The translations under genes were made by a program, and so were the position numbers. The notes beneath the pieces were generated by a model, which saw nothing but the letters and a program-made list of their open reading frames with translations, had not been told where the DNA came from and ran no database searches. From Planctomycetota bacterium (GTDB lineage: Bacteria > Planctomycetota > Phycisphaerae > Phycisphaerales > SM1A02), in contig JACZRS010000003.1 in assembly GCA_022574595.1 (NCBI GenBank), forward strand, positions 1 to 64,000: 64,000 nt of DNA. The letters run 5' to 3'. Each line of letters begins with the position of its first letter. Within the stretch, counting starts at the first letter, position 1. Shown here one piece after another: positions 45,314-54,350 of the stretch.

Positions 45314-46459
45314 TCAAACGAAAACAGGGTCGGTTTTGTTTTCAGGCCAAAGTTCTATAATCGGAATGCGATCTTCATAAAGGCATTGCCAGCGATCAAG
45401 CAACACCTCCTGATGAACTAGTGTGATTGGAATAACTGCCTCAATACCATGATCTGTTGCTTGCTGCGGATGATAGATTGGATATCCGCCAAGAGTCGCC
45501 CCAACTAATGAAGGATTTTCATCCAAGAAACAGATGATATCAGCGGGCATGTCGTTAAGTGTCGGAGCTATGAGGTGGCTCAAATACCCCGCACCGAAGA
45601 GTCCGATGCGATGATGCCCTTGTTTAGCAACCATCTTAATCGATTGTCGCAGCATCTGTACGGCATCAATAGTCGGCGGTGCTGCTGATAAACGGCGCTG
45701 TGGATAAAGCTCGGTTCGATCTAGAATGTGATTCGGTACCTGAGAGGAGTATTCGTTTGATTTGTAACCAAGCTCGCTGAGGATCGGCTCTGAACTATTG
45801 ATGATCCATTTGCGCTCATCTTCATTGAGTACGAACTCGTCATCGTAATCAACCGGCCCGGGAAGTGTATGTGAAAAGCTATCGTCAATGTCCAGGAATC
45901 GATAAATTTTTTGGAAGAACTCTTTGGTATTAGAAATCATGTCTTCGAAGCGCACATGGATAACCCTTTCGTGACCGAACACAGGTGATCGAATGTAGGC
46001 CAGGACATCGTTAGCCCATCGCAGCATGGAATTGACGACAGTTGCATCGTAACCATGCGCGCCTTTATAGTGAACAATGTCTGCACTGATGTAAGCTGGC
46101 ACGACAAGTATGGGATGCCGTACAATATAAACGATCTTAGATTCTGGCCAAAGCTCTAACAGCGTCATTAACCGGTGAACGTTCATAGTACTTTTATGTA
46201 GAATGATGCCCGATTCGCTAATAAGACAGGAACAGTATGCTTGGAAATAAGCCCGACATGCTGCCCCAAGCGCTTCATCAGTCATATTGGGGCAGCGATT
46301 GCGCACATGCGAGTCCGTCCAATCAATGAGATCTTCCGGCAAGCATTGATTGACGGGCACCTTGGCAATAGATGGATGCATTCCAAGTTGATTAGCAAGC
46401 GTTTTGCTTCCGCAACGACCTGTGCCGCGAACAAAGATGATCGGTTGAGCGTCGTTCAT
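45314..46459 (-). CDS. Sulfotransferase fused to a Rossmann-like sugar-binding domain
   Basis: From ATG 46459 the protein is 381 aa. The N-terminal part (~1-235) is a PAPS-dependent sulfotransferase: RGTGRCGSKTLANQL (5'-phosphosulfate-binding loop, ~11-25) and YIVRHPILVVPAY (3'-phosphate-binding, ~117-129). The C-terminal part (~275-375) has a Rossmann-like fold, GLFGAGYLSHLIAPTL...PADIICFLDENPSLVGATLGGYPIYHP, as in PglD/NeuD-type and sugar-C-methyltransferase C-terminal domains. The enzyme therefore probably sulfates a nucleotide sugar or glycan. Downstream of the methyltransferase by 21 bp. Confidence 0.85.
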   Translation of the reverse strand: MNDAQPIIFVRGTGRCGSKTLANQLGMHPSIAKVPVNQCLPEDLIDWTDSHVRNRCPNMTDEALGAACRAYFQAYCSCLISESGIILHKSTMNVHRLMTLLELWPESKIVYIVRHPILVVPAYISADIVHYKGAHGYDATVVNSMLRWANDVLAYIRSPVFGHERVIHVRFEDMISNTKEFFQKIYRFLDIDDSFSHTLPGPVDYDDEFVLNEDERKWIINSSEPILSELGYKSNEYSSQVPNHILDRTELYPQRRLSAAPPTIDAVQMLRQSIKMVAKQGHHRIGLFGAGYLSHLIAPTLNDMPADIICFLDENPSLVGATLGGYPIYHPQQATDHGIEAVIPITLVHQEVLLDRWQCLYEDRIPIIELWPENKTDPVFV

Positions 46460-46480
46460 TAATGCCTCTTGCAATGTCCC

Positions 46481-47425
46481 TTATCTGATATTGGAAACTG
46501 ACAAACCGCTACGCTGCATCGCTACATGTTGTTTTCTTCGTGCAGCAACATATGTGCGACCATCGATAATGCTGCACGGATGATCGATCTCATAACCAAT
46601 ATCCTGTAGGACTTTCGTTAGTGTTGATGCTGTGAATAGAAACCAATTCCAACCCCAAGGCTCGTCTGAATTGCCGGCCGTGTCCAGGGCGCGGCGCGCG
46701 AGGATTCTCTTATCGTGATCGAACGATAACGTTTCAAGCAAGCAGAGACCGCCGTCATGCAAGCTATTAAACACTATGCGAAGTGCTAGTTTAGGATCGG
46801 AAAGATGATGCAATACACCTGCGAAAAGCACAAGGTCAAAGGAGTCCTGCATTTCATCTTCCGTGCAATCGTAAAGCGATTTGTGCAGCACGGTTAGATT
46901 TCTTACATCAAAAGCTTTGGCAAGGTACTCAGCGGTCTTTGCGTAATGCTCAATTTCTTCAATCGCGACTACTTCAGCGCCCATAGCTGCGAGTAACAAA
47001 CTTGTACCACCAGTCCAGCACCCGATATCCAGGATACGTTTGCCCTTCAGCGATTGATCTATTGCGCCCAGGTGATCGATGAAGGTTGCCAGTAAAGCGA
47101 TATGGTGATTTCCCATGCGCCCGGGCATGGAAAACTCTCCAAAGTTGTGGCGATGCCCCCAATGGAACTGCTTGGCCATTGGATGTTGGACTTTATCATC
47201 ATCGGTAATATTTGTTGCCGTTTCACTTGGGCTGTGTAATTCCTGTATTGATTGCATAAACGAATCTGCCTCGACATTTACAAGATCTTTAAGTTGATAT
47301 CGTTTCATCAACTCATGCAGATACGAATACGATGGAAGTGTCTTTGAGGAAATGACCTGTTCATCAACAATAGATGGTACAGGAATGGGAGCGATGCCCT
47401 GTAAAGTTGGATTCTCTTTTAGCAT
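46481..47425 (-). CDS. SAM-dependent methyltransferase
   Basis: The 314-aa protein is a class I methyltransferase with GKRILDIGCWTGGTSLLLAAMGAEVVAIE (motif I and following strand, about residues 127-156), FDLVLFAGVLHHLSDP (about 199-214) and GGLCLLETLS. The N-terminal ~110 residues resemble the tRNA-wobble CmoB/DUF1698-like enzymes, but in this cluster a glycan or sugar methyl transfer is more likely. It follows the CgeB-like gene by 4 bp. Confidence 0.85.
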   Translation of the reverse strand: MLKENPTLQGIAPIPVPSIVDEQVISSKTLPSYSYLHELMKRYQLKDLVNVEADSFMQSIQELHSPSETATNITDDDKVQHPMAKQFHWGHRHNFGEFSMPGRMGNHHIALLATFIDHLGAIDQSLKGKRILDIGCWTGGTSLLLAAMGAEVVAIEEIEHYAKTAEYLAKAFDVRNLTVLHKSLYDCTEDEMQDSFDLVLFAGVLHHLSDPKLALRIVFNSLHDGGLCLLETLSFDHDKRILARRALDTAGNSDEPWGWNWFLFTASTLTKVLQDIGYEIDHPCSIIDGRTYVAARRKQHVAMQRSGLSVSNIR

Positions 47426-47429
47426 GAAA

Positions 47430-49685
47430 TCAATTGTCCCTTAGAGTCTTGTCCTGTGCTGCAAGATTTGCACGTATTTTATTCAGCAAGTCTCGCATCG
47501 CTCTCGTATAAGTGAATTTCTTGTGTACGGTAGAGGCAAATTTTTGTTGGATATCTTTACACAAATTAGCATTTGCAATGTATTTTTCAGCAAGTGATGC
47601 AAAGCCTTCTGCATTATCAAATACAACACGATCCAAAGCACCAAATGTGCTAACAGAGCCATAGAGAACATGATCATCATCTCTTTGGTGATTTAAATAC
47701 TGATCTAGCGCTAAGTTGCCAAAGTCTGGCGGAATGTATCTGCCCAACACCAGGCTACCGCTGGCTAGTGCCTCAAATGCACGTTGGTGACTGAATCCGC
47801 CGGGGATAGTTTGTATGCAGAGCTTGGCGCATCTATAAGCACACCGCAAATTTTCGCCGTGTAGTATGGACCCAACTGCGTACTTGCTGAGGATGGGATC
47901 TTTTTCCCACCCATTACCATATAGACGAAACGATCGGTCGAATTTCTCCGCCCACTGCACAACCCAATGCAGTGTTTGAGTTCTAAAAAGAATATCAAAC
48001 AGCCTGTACATATAAAAATTAGTAATCTTTTCTATTTCATTATCAGGTAATGTTGCGCCTGATTTCTGCAAGAGGGTCTTCACGTAAGCTAAGCAGTGTT
48101 GCAACTCAAGAAAATCACCCCGCTCATGCAATTGAGAAACTTGTTCATAGATTTGATTTAGTAGCGGGTGAATTCGCGGAGGTGCTTGTGAAAGCCATTT
48201 CTCGAGATGTTCCTGCACAGTATCATGCAAGTGTCCTACATACATTACATCGCACTGATAACGCGCTTGTTTTTCTGCAACAACTGGCCCATCGTGGAAT
48301 ATGCGCGTTGAAACAGGAACAGTAGCTCGGAAAAAACGTTCTGCAGGATATTGAAATTCGTCCACACATCTTTCCGAGCAATAACCACATACAAAATCTA
48401 ATGGGCCTATCTCTTTACCAGTATCTTCAGATAAAACTAATTCTGTTGGATCTTGAACCCAGCTAAGTACAGGCACTCCACCTAAGCAGTTTGGTCGTTC
48501 ACTTCGAAAATGATTGATCATAATCACAAGTGCAGCATCGGATTCATAAACACTTCGACTTGTGGTTAGCGTTGTGTGATCGCGATGAGCATCTTTTTCT
48601 ATCATCAGCTCAAACTCGTATCCCAATTCTTCAAGAGCGTGACCAATATCGCGCATTGAGTATTGCAGCATTGTTGTAAATCGAGATGTGAAGCCGAGGA
48701 TGCGCGCTCCACTTCCAGGCTCAAGTTTCTTTGCAAGAGATGTTGGGGTAAGCTTAGATGCTCTTGCTTTATGCTTAGCAGTAAGTTCATCGAATGATTT
48801 GGTACGCTTTGCTGTAACTAACTCACCAATCTCTTGTACTTTATTTGAAAGATTACCCGCCCAACTAGCACAAAGATGCGCTGTAGCGATTGAGATATCT
48901 TCATTATTAGTTAGGAAGAGTTCATATTGTTTTAGAGCATCACTGCCGATGAAAAAATAAGCGCGATCATCGCTGAGGACACTTGTATGATCCGCTGCAC
49001 ATAGCCATGCTGCTAAATGCCGTAATTCTTGATCGATAATGAAGACCGGCGTGGTTTGTCCGCCGGGCATTTGGGGCGATGTTTCTTGGTAAGCGCGATC
49101 AACTAAGCAATTCATCGCAAGGCCGATCACAATCGGCGCTGGTCCAGTAGCAGCTATGGGCAATTCCAATGTTTCAACTAATTTGTGATCAAACAGCCCG
49201 GGCAGCCACTGGCGCAGCTCGCCGGTCTTGCGCTGCGATATATGAAGTTGGTCATCGGATGATCTGAAAAAATCCAGGCCATGAAGGCTGTCACTGATTG
49301 ATTCCTTTAGCTTTGCTAGTTCGGGGCGGTTGCTAATCAGCGCATTTAGATTGTTCTTAAAAGTCTCCTCAAGCTCCTGCATCCCAACCCTGCCTGTCGG
49401 AACAGGCACAAGACTCTTTCGCAGTTCTGCAACATCAACGTGTCCTTCAAGATCTTTGCGAGTTTGCAATAACTCACGAGCCGGCACTCCCAAACCAACC
49501 TTCACCAAAGCTTGTAGAGTTAACAATACGATTTGCGGATCCGATGGTGTCTTATGTAAATAACGATACGCAGCATCAAGAAACTGAAAATCAAGCCCAC
49601 TTTTAGATAGCGCAGCAAGCCTAAGCCTCTCATCAGATTCAGGCATATTCTTAACTTCAGCGATAGCGCTAGCTTCTTGATTCAC
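47430..49685 (-). CDS. CgeB-like glycosyltransferase with long N-terminal extension
   Basis: The 751-aa protein has an N-terminal region (~1-330) of helical/TPR-like sequence (DAAYRYLHKTPSDPQIVLLTLQALVKVG) with no catalytic motif, then a GT-B module of CgeB/spore-coat type with GARILGFTSRFTTMLQYSMRDIGHALEELGYE (~325-355), and the donor-binding SHQRAFEALASGSLVLGRYIPPDF at about 640-664. The CgeB family glycosylates surface structures such as spore coat or flagellin. First gene of the minus-strand glycan cluster; tRNA-Phe lies upstream. Confidence 0.8.
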   Translation of the reverse strand: MNQEASAIAEVKNMPESDERLRLAALSKSGLDFQFLDAAYRYLHKTPSDPQIVLLTLQALVKVGLGVPARELLQTRKDLEGHVDVAELRKSLVPVPTGRVGMQELEETFKNNLNALISNRPELAKLKESISDSLHGLDFFRSSDDQLHISQRKTGELRQWLPGLFDHKLVETLELPIAATGPAPIVIGLAMNCLVDRAYQETSPQMPGGQTTPVFIIDQELRHLAAWLCAADHTSVLSDDRAYFFIGSDALKQYELFLTNNEDISIATAHLCASWAGNLSNKVQEIGELVTAKRTKSFDELTAKHKARASKLTPTSLAKKLEPGSGARILGFTSRFTTMLQYSMRDIGHALEELGYEFELMIEKDAHRDHTTLTTSRSVYESDAALVIMINHFRSERPNCLGGVPVLSWVQDPTELVLSEDTGKEIGPLDFVCGYCSERCVDEFQYPAERFFRATVPVSTRIFHDGPVVAEKQARYQCDVMYVGHLHDTVQEHLEKWLSQAPPRIHPLLNQIYEQVSQLHERGDFLELQHCLAYVKTLLQKSGATLPDNEIEKITNFYMYRLFDILFRTQTLHWVVQWAEKFDRSFRLYGNGWEKDPILSKYAVGSILHGENLRCAYRCAKLCIQTIPGGFSHQRAFEALASGSLVLGRYIPPDFGNLALDQYLNHQRDDDHVLYGSVSTFGALDRVVFDNAEGFASLAEKYIANANLCKDIQQKFASTVHKKFTYTRAMRDLLNKIRANLAAQDKTLRDN

Positions 49686-49755
49686 CTACACCTAAGAATC
49701 GTCAAGCCAAGCGTGGATAGGCCAGTAAATGAGTGGTTGGTTTTTAATTGTAGTA

Positions 49756-49785
49756 ATAAAAAAACCCCACATAGGCGAGGGTGAC
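49756..49785 (-). terminator. Probable terminator after tRNA-Phe
   Basis: On the minus strand ACCC...GGGGT arms are followed by a run of seven T (49762-49756). The hairpin part contains CCTCGCCTATG (49780-49770), which is also complementary to the 5' end of the tRNA (see findings). Confidence 0.55.
49770..49780. repeat. Inverted copy of tRNA-Phe 5' boundary
   Basis: CATAGGCGAGG at 49770-49780 is an exact 11-bp inverted repeat of CCTCGCCTATG at 49870-49880, which spans the last leader bases and first seven nucleotides of tRNA-Phe. Confidence 0.85.
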
Positions 49786-49803
49786 TTGTAGATAAAGTTA
49801 AAA

Positions 49804-49876
49804 TGGCGAGAGGCGGACTTGAACCGCCGACACCCGCATTTTCAATGCGGTGCTCTACCAACTGAGCTACCTCGCC
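49804..49876 (-). tRNA. tRNA-Phe (GAA)
   Basis: The minus strand folds as a canonical tRNA: acceptor GGCGAGG with its 3' partner ending CTCGCC plus discriminator A, D arm GCTC...GAGC, anticodon arm CCGCA-TTGAAAA-TGCGG giving anticodon GAA, and T arm with GGTTCAAGTCC. CCA is not encoded. It is flanked by the inverted repeat described separately. Confidence 0.96.
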
Positions 49877-49969
49877 TATGGCAGAGCAATCAAGCTAGGC
49901 TACCTATTGATAATGTCAAGTTGATCGGGCTAAGCGCGATCTGCAAATCAGCAAAAAGCCAGTGTGAAT

Positions 49970-50656
49970 CTACTGTGCAGAGGAATTTCCAGTGGAAACG
50001 CCGCTGCCTATTGCTACCTGTTGAGCTACATTAGCCTTACCTTGAGCATTAGGCAGAGCCTTGGGCAACTTCGATTCGATGGCATCCCACCCAAGTGACT
50101 CAAAGCAATGTTCACAAAACCGCATTGGGCGATTGTCAATCATTTTATGGCCATATACGAATTGGTTCATAGCTTGTGCTAAGCATTTACAAAGCCAACT
50201 GCGCAGTGAAGAAGTTCCGTAATAGTTGCGCAAGGATAATTGTAAATCGCAAGCACCAGATTCGCTGCAGCGCTTTAAGTCGACGAACATTCTGCGAACT
50301 AAAAGAATTGAATCCGCTTCTTCAAAGCGATCTCCAGAAGCGCGAATAAGTATGCGTTCATGTTGTTCAACTAGATCCGCCCATGCAACACTCATTCCAT
50401 CAACACAAGCAATTGCTTGCACTAGATCATCTGCATAGCGAATGTCTTTATTAATCTTTGCTCCTGCATCCCACATAGGCTTAACGTGCTCGACAACTCG
50501 ATCAAACATTATGTTGTAGCGTGCAACTGCTTGTGAAGCTTGTGCAAAGTATGCACGTCTTAATTGTGATGTTGCGTTTTGCATCGCAGTTTGTTGTAGG
50601 CGTTTGCGATGCGTTGAGTTTGCTTGTCTTTGTCGCTGCGTTTGGGGTTGACCCAT
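49970..50656 (-). CDS. Conserved hypothetical protein
   Basis: From ATG 50656 (AGGAGA five bases upstream) the protein is 228 aa. The N-terminus is Gln/Arg-rich; the body is mostly alpha-helical, with YNIMFDRVVEHVKPMWDAGAKINKD and YADDLVQAIACVDGMSVAWADLVEQHERILIRASG segments, and a C-terminal MRFCEHCFESLGWDAI motif resembling half a zinc-binding site. A disordered Ala/Gln-rich tail ends the protein. Family not recognised. It ends about 95 bp from the tRNA-Phe gene. Confidence 0.65.
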   Translation of the reverse strand: MGQPQTQRQRQANSTHRKRLQQTAMQNATSQLRRAYFAQASQAVARYNIMFDRVVEHVKPMWDAGAKINKDIRYADDLVQAIACVDGMSVAWADLVEQHERILIRASGDRFEEADSILLVRRMFVDLKRCSESGACDLQLSLRNYYGTSSLRSWLCKCLAQAMNQFVYGHKMIDNRPMRFCEHCFESLGWDAIESKLPKALPNAQGKANVAQQVAIGSGVSTGNSSAQ

Positions 50657-50752
50657 TAGGTTCTCCTGCGCTATCTGTGAAGTTGTTAAAAGTGTAAGCA
50701 AACCAACCTCAACGTCAACTACAATTGCAATAGCAATTTGATAAGCGATGTG

Positions 50753-51565
50753 TTAATCGCTTTTGGAATCTACCGCAGCAATACTATTCACTTTGATTGA
50801 TCCAAGTAAACTTTGTTTAATATCTTTTAGCGCAGGAAAATCTTTTCTCCAAGATATAAGCGCAGATAAATCTAACTCGGCTTGTAATACAACTGCCTCG
50901 CTTTGCGCTTCGGCTATTATCTCTCCCTTAGGCGAAACCAGGATTGATCCGCCTTGATACTGTAGGCTTATATCTTCACCTATGCGGTTTGCGCTTAGAA
51001 CATATGCTTGGTTTTCAATGGCTCTAGCAATAATCAGCGATTTCCAATGTGTTTGACGAGCTGCGGGCCAATTTGCTCCGATGGTAAAAAGTTCGGTTCC
51101 TGCCAGGGTCGCAACCCGCCACAGCTCCGGAAAACGCAGGTCGTAACATATTGTGGGACAAATGCTTACGCCCTTACAACTTGCTATCAGAAGTTCACTG
51201 CCACCGCTGTAGTATTGTCCCTCTCGGCCATAAGTAAACGGATGCAACTTCTCATAAATGCCTAAAACATCGCCAGCAGGTGAGATGATCGCAGTGCAGT
51301 TTCTGCCTTTTCCATCAGATCCGATTCGCGCAAAGCCAGGCTGTAGCCAAATTTTTAGATGCTTTGCAAGATCGCTTGCCCATGGAAGTGTTTGCTCATC
51401 AACAATTTTGTCTAGATCAAAGCTGAAGCCGGTGTCGCATAGTTCGGGAAGCAAGACGTAAGTGCCTTGTGCGAGGTCAGCTGCGCTTAGCATGTCCTCG
51501 ATGATGCGATGATTAGCTTTCTTATCTTCCCAGACTATATCAAACTGTAATGCTGCAACACGCAT
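50753..51565 (-). CDS. Nitrilase-superfamily carbon-nitrogen hydrolase
   Basis: The 270-aa protein has the Glu-Lys-Cys triad of carbon-nitrogen hydrolases: E41 in LLPELCDTGF, K109 in GIYEKLHPF, and the Cys in TICYDLRFPELWR (about 140). The sequence is closest to omega-amidase/YafV-like members (NIT2), which hydrolyse alpha-keto-glutaramate and similar amides. Cytosolic; no signal peptide. Divergent from the next membrane protein. Confidence 0.88.
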   Translation of the reverse strand: MRVAALQFDIVWEDKKANHRIIEDMLSAADLAQGTYVLLPELCDTGFSFDLDKIVDEQTLPWASDLAKHLKIWLQPGFARIGSDGKGRNCTAIISPAGDVLGIYEKLHPFTYGREGQYYSGGSELLIASCKGVSICPTICYDLRFPELWRVATLAGTELFTIGANWPAARQTHWKSLIIARAIENQAYVLSANRIGEDISLQYQGGSILVSPKGEIIAEAQSEAVVLQAELDLSALISWRKDFPALKDIKQSLLGSIKVNSIAAVDSKSD

Positions 51566-51587
51566 GAGCTAAGTGTATCGTATAGCC

Positions 51588-52469
51588 ATGAGACGGTGGC
51601 GTACGGCCATTTTGATTCTAGTAATTTTGCCGGTTTACTGGTGGCTGTTGATGGTGATAGGGGTAATTAGCTGCACATTGATAATGTGCTTACACGAGGA
51701 TACCTCGCTTGAAGATATCGAATGGGCCGAGGTATTCAATCCATTAGTCTGGCTCGAAAATGGAATATTTACTAGTTGGGAAGGATTCCTAAGCATACCT
51801 GTACCAGCACTTCTTGTCGCTTGCACGCAGATCGCGTTCCTCTTGCCGGTTTTCTCAAAGCGACTGCAAATTACAACACAAGGGCGCTCTTTGAAGTGGA
51901 CAGTCTGTGCAGCAGGATTGGTCGGAGGATTCCTTTTTACAGGTTTGATCTTAAGTCTACTTGAATTGCTAATGATTTGGGAGCCAGCATTCGCATGGAG
52001 TTATGACCAGAATTTAGATATTCCGATCATGTTCGTAATATTCTGGATCAGTATTGGTGTTTGCTGGTTGCTATGGCTGCCAATCCTGTTCATTTTCGCA
52101 CGTCGAAAAGGCCCAAGGAGATTGCACGAAAAAATAATCGTGCTGCTATTAGCAGGTACTGTAATCGAGACGTTGGTGATATTGCCAATAGACATGATGG
52201 TTAGGCGTCGTACAAATTGCTATTGCGGGACAGGAACGTTTTTTGCTTTTTGTATGTCCATCTGGGCATTACTTTGGCTTGCAGGTCCCGGAATCGTCTT
52301 GGCAATTACTGCCAAGCGCAGGCGTTTGATTGCCGAAACCCATTGCATTAACTGTGGTTACGACAAAGGGCCTTCACCTGGTCCTGTTTGTCCGGAATGT
52401 GGTTTTGATTGGTCAAATGCTAAAAAGACAGGGGGTAAACCTAGTAACCTCACCCAAAAGGGCGGCTGA
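51588..52469 (+). CDS. Integral membrane protein with C-terminal zinc ribbon
   Basis: From ATG 51588 the protein is 293 aa with about seven membrane segments (for example residues ~7-29, ~70-85, ~103-126, ~144-167, ~180-198, ~222-246) and a cytoplasmic C-terminal zinc ribbon HCINCGYDKGPSPGPVCPECGFDW (about 257-280), of the same type as in the genes at 4210 and 54528. An upstream GTG at 51573 is an alternative start. Its last three codons lie in the antisense direction over the 3' end of tRNA-His. Function unknown. Confidence 0.75.
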   Translation: MRRWRTAILILVILPVYWWLLMVIGVISCTLIMCLHEDTSLEDIEWAEVFNPLVWLENGIFTSWEGFLSIPVPALLVACTQIAFLLPVFSKRLQITTQGRSLKWTVCAAGLVGGFLFTGLILSLLELLMIWEPAFAWSYDQNLDIPIMFVIFWISIGVCWLLWLPILFIFARRKGPRRLHEKIIVLLLAGTVIETLVILPIDMMVRRRTNCYCGTGTFFAFCMSIWALLWLAGPGIVLAITAKRRRLIAETHCINCGYDKGPSPGPVCPECGFDWSNAKKTGGKPSNLTQKGG

Positions 52470-52535
52470 AGGGATTCGAACCCTCGACCCCCTGGACCAC
52501 AACCAGGTGCTCTAACCAACTGAGCTACAGCCGCC
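52461..52535 (-). tRNA. tRNA-His (GTG) with encoded G-1
   Basis: On the minus strand the acceptor arm has eight pairs, GGCGGCTG with CAGCCGCC: the extra G-1 paired with C73 is the tRNA-His identity element. Anticodon loop TTGTGGT inside CCTGG/CCAGG gives anticodon GTG. D and T arms are canonical, and CCA is not encoded. It overlaps the 3' end of the convergent membrane protein gene by 9 bp. Confidence 0.96.
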
Positions 52536-52762
52536 ATTATCGATAGCTGATTCAAGGGCCAAACAACTGTCGCTTCGCAAGCGTATGAATCATACCAATA
52601 CCGGTCAATGCTGAGAGGAAACTGCAAATTGCCCATAGGCGGGTGGGCTTTATGGTGCTAAGCTACCCGATTGCTAATCCACTGGTAAGGAAGTCCTTTT
52701 TTGCCGATAGGCGACAAGAGTTTACTGGATACGACCTGAGGATAAACCTAACGAGATCAGCT

Positions 52763-54349
52763 ATGACAACTGCGACTGCTTCAACAACAATTTTTGAATT
52801 TCCTAATGCAACGATCCACCGCAATCTTCCCGCGGCTCGATTAATAGAGATCGCTATCCAGCGCGGAGAAGGTGTGCTTGCTTCAAATGGCGCACTAAAC
52901 GTCGATACGGGTAAGCACACAGGTCGAAGCCCTAAAGATAAATTTCTTGAAGATACCCCAACCATTCATAACAACATTGACTGGGGGAAAGTCAATGTAG
53001 GAATAACGCCAGAGAACTTTACCAAACTTGAACAGATGGCTGTTAAGCATCTTGCAACTCGTGAAGATCTCTTTAGGTTCGATGGCCTGGCGGGGGCTGA
53101 TCCAAGTTATCAACTTCGTGTTTCAGTAGTAACCGAAAAAGCCTGGCACAACTTGTTCGCGAAGACTTTATTTATTAATGCCGATGTTTCAGAACTCGCA
53201 AACTTTGAGCCGGATTGGCAAATTATCAATGCCTGCGAAATGCGCGTGGATAATTTCACGGACTATGGACTCAATACACCTTGTGGCATTATTCAATCAC
53301 TAACACAGCGCAAAGTAATAATCTTTGGAACTCATTACGCTGGTGAAATTAAAAAATCCATCTTTTATGCAATGAACTACGACTTGCCGGAAATGAATGT
53401 CTTTCCCATGCATTGTTCAGCAAACGTTGCATCCGATGATCCATCGAACGTAGCATTATTCTTTGGTTTATCCGGTACGGGCAAGACTACATTGTCCGCT
53501 GACCCCAACCGCCCGTTAATCGGCGATGATGAGCATGGCTGGTCGGATAAGGGTGTATTTAATATCGAAGGCGGATGCTACGCAAAGTGCATAAAACTCT
53601 CCCATGAAGGTGAACCACAAATCTGGGATGCCATCCGCTTCGGTTCAGTATTAGAAAATGTGATTCTCGATCCGGTTACGCGTGTGCCTGATTATGATGA
53701 TGGATCAAAGACAGAAAACACACGCGTAACTTATCCGGTTTCATATATTCCAGGAGCGGTTGTGCCCTCAATGGGAACACATCCTAAGAATGTCGTGTTT
53801 TTGGCCGCTGATGCTTTTGGAGTGCTGCCGCCTGTTAGCAAATTATCCAGTGAGCAGGCGATGTATTACTTCGTCAATGGCTATACCAGCAAGTTGGCGG
53901 GAACCGAAGCTGGTGTAACCGAGCCCCAGCCGAACTTCAGCCCGTGCTTTGGTGGGCCGTTCCTTCCGCGTCCACCTATGGTTTACGCAGAGTGGTTAGC
54001 CAAACGTGTTAAGGAACAAGATGCGGATGTGTGGCTGTTAAATACAGGTTGGACCGGCGGGCCTTATGGCGTTGGTGAACGCTTCAAGCTTAAATATACT
54101 CGTGCATTTGTTACCGCAATTCTTGATGGAACACTGCGTGGTGGATCATTTGAGACGGAAGAATTGTTTGGACTGAGTATTCCAACGGAAGTTCCGGGCG
54201 TACCGCGCGATGTGCTGAATCCGCGCAATACCTGGGCGGATAAGGATGCCTACGATAAGAAAGCGTCACAGCTTGCACAACTATTTAGAGAAAACGATGC
54301 GCGTTATGAGATATCAGCAGAGGTACGCGCAGCTGGCCCAAAGGGATGA
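52763..54349 (+). CDS. pckA: Phosphoenolpyruvate carboxykinase (ATP)
   Basis: The 528-aa protein is ATP-dependent PEP carboxykinase, which converts oxaloacetate to phosphoenolpyruvate in gluconeogenesis. Seen: TGRSPKDKF (substrate-binding, about residues 50-58), FGLSGTGKTTLSADPNR (kinase-1a P-loop), IGDDEHGWSD (kinase-2 metal site), and LNTGWTGGPYGVGERFKLKYTRA near the C-terminus. Start MTTATAST at 52763 fits the family; the open frame extends to 52643 but this part is not conserved. A strong terminator follows at 54403-54446. Confidence 0.97.
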   Translation: MTTATASTTIFEFPNATIHRNLPAARLIEIAIQRGEGVLASNGALNVDTGKHTGRSPKDKFLEDTPTIHNNIDWGKVNVGITPENFTKLEQMAVKHLATREDLFRFDGLAGADPSYQLRVSVVTEKAWHNLFAKTLFINADVSELANFEPDWQIINACEMRVDNFTDYGLNTPCGIIQSLTQRKVIIFGTHYAGEIKKSIFYAMNYDLPEMNVFPMHCSANVASDDPSNVALFFGLSGTGKTTLSADPNRPLIGDDEHGWSDKGVFNIEGGCYAKCIKLSHEGEPQIWDAIRFGSVLENVILDPVTRVPDYDDGSKTENTRVTYPVSYIPGAVVPSMGTHPKNVVFLAADAFGVLPPVSKLSSEQAMYYFVNGYTSKLAGTEAGVTEPQPNFSPCFGGPFLPRPPMVYAEWLAKRVKEQDADVWLLNTGWTGGPYGVGERFKLKYTRAFVTAILDGTLRGGSFETEELFGLSIPTEVPGVPRDVLNPRNTWADKDAYDKKASQLAQLFRENDARYEISAEVRAAGPKG

Positions 54350-54350
54350 G

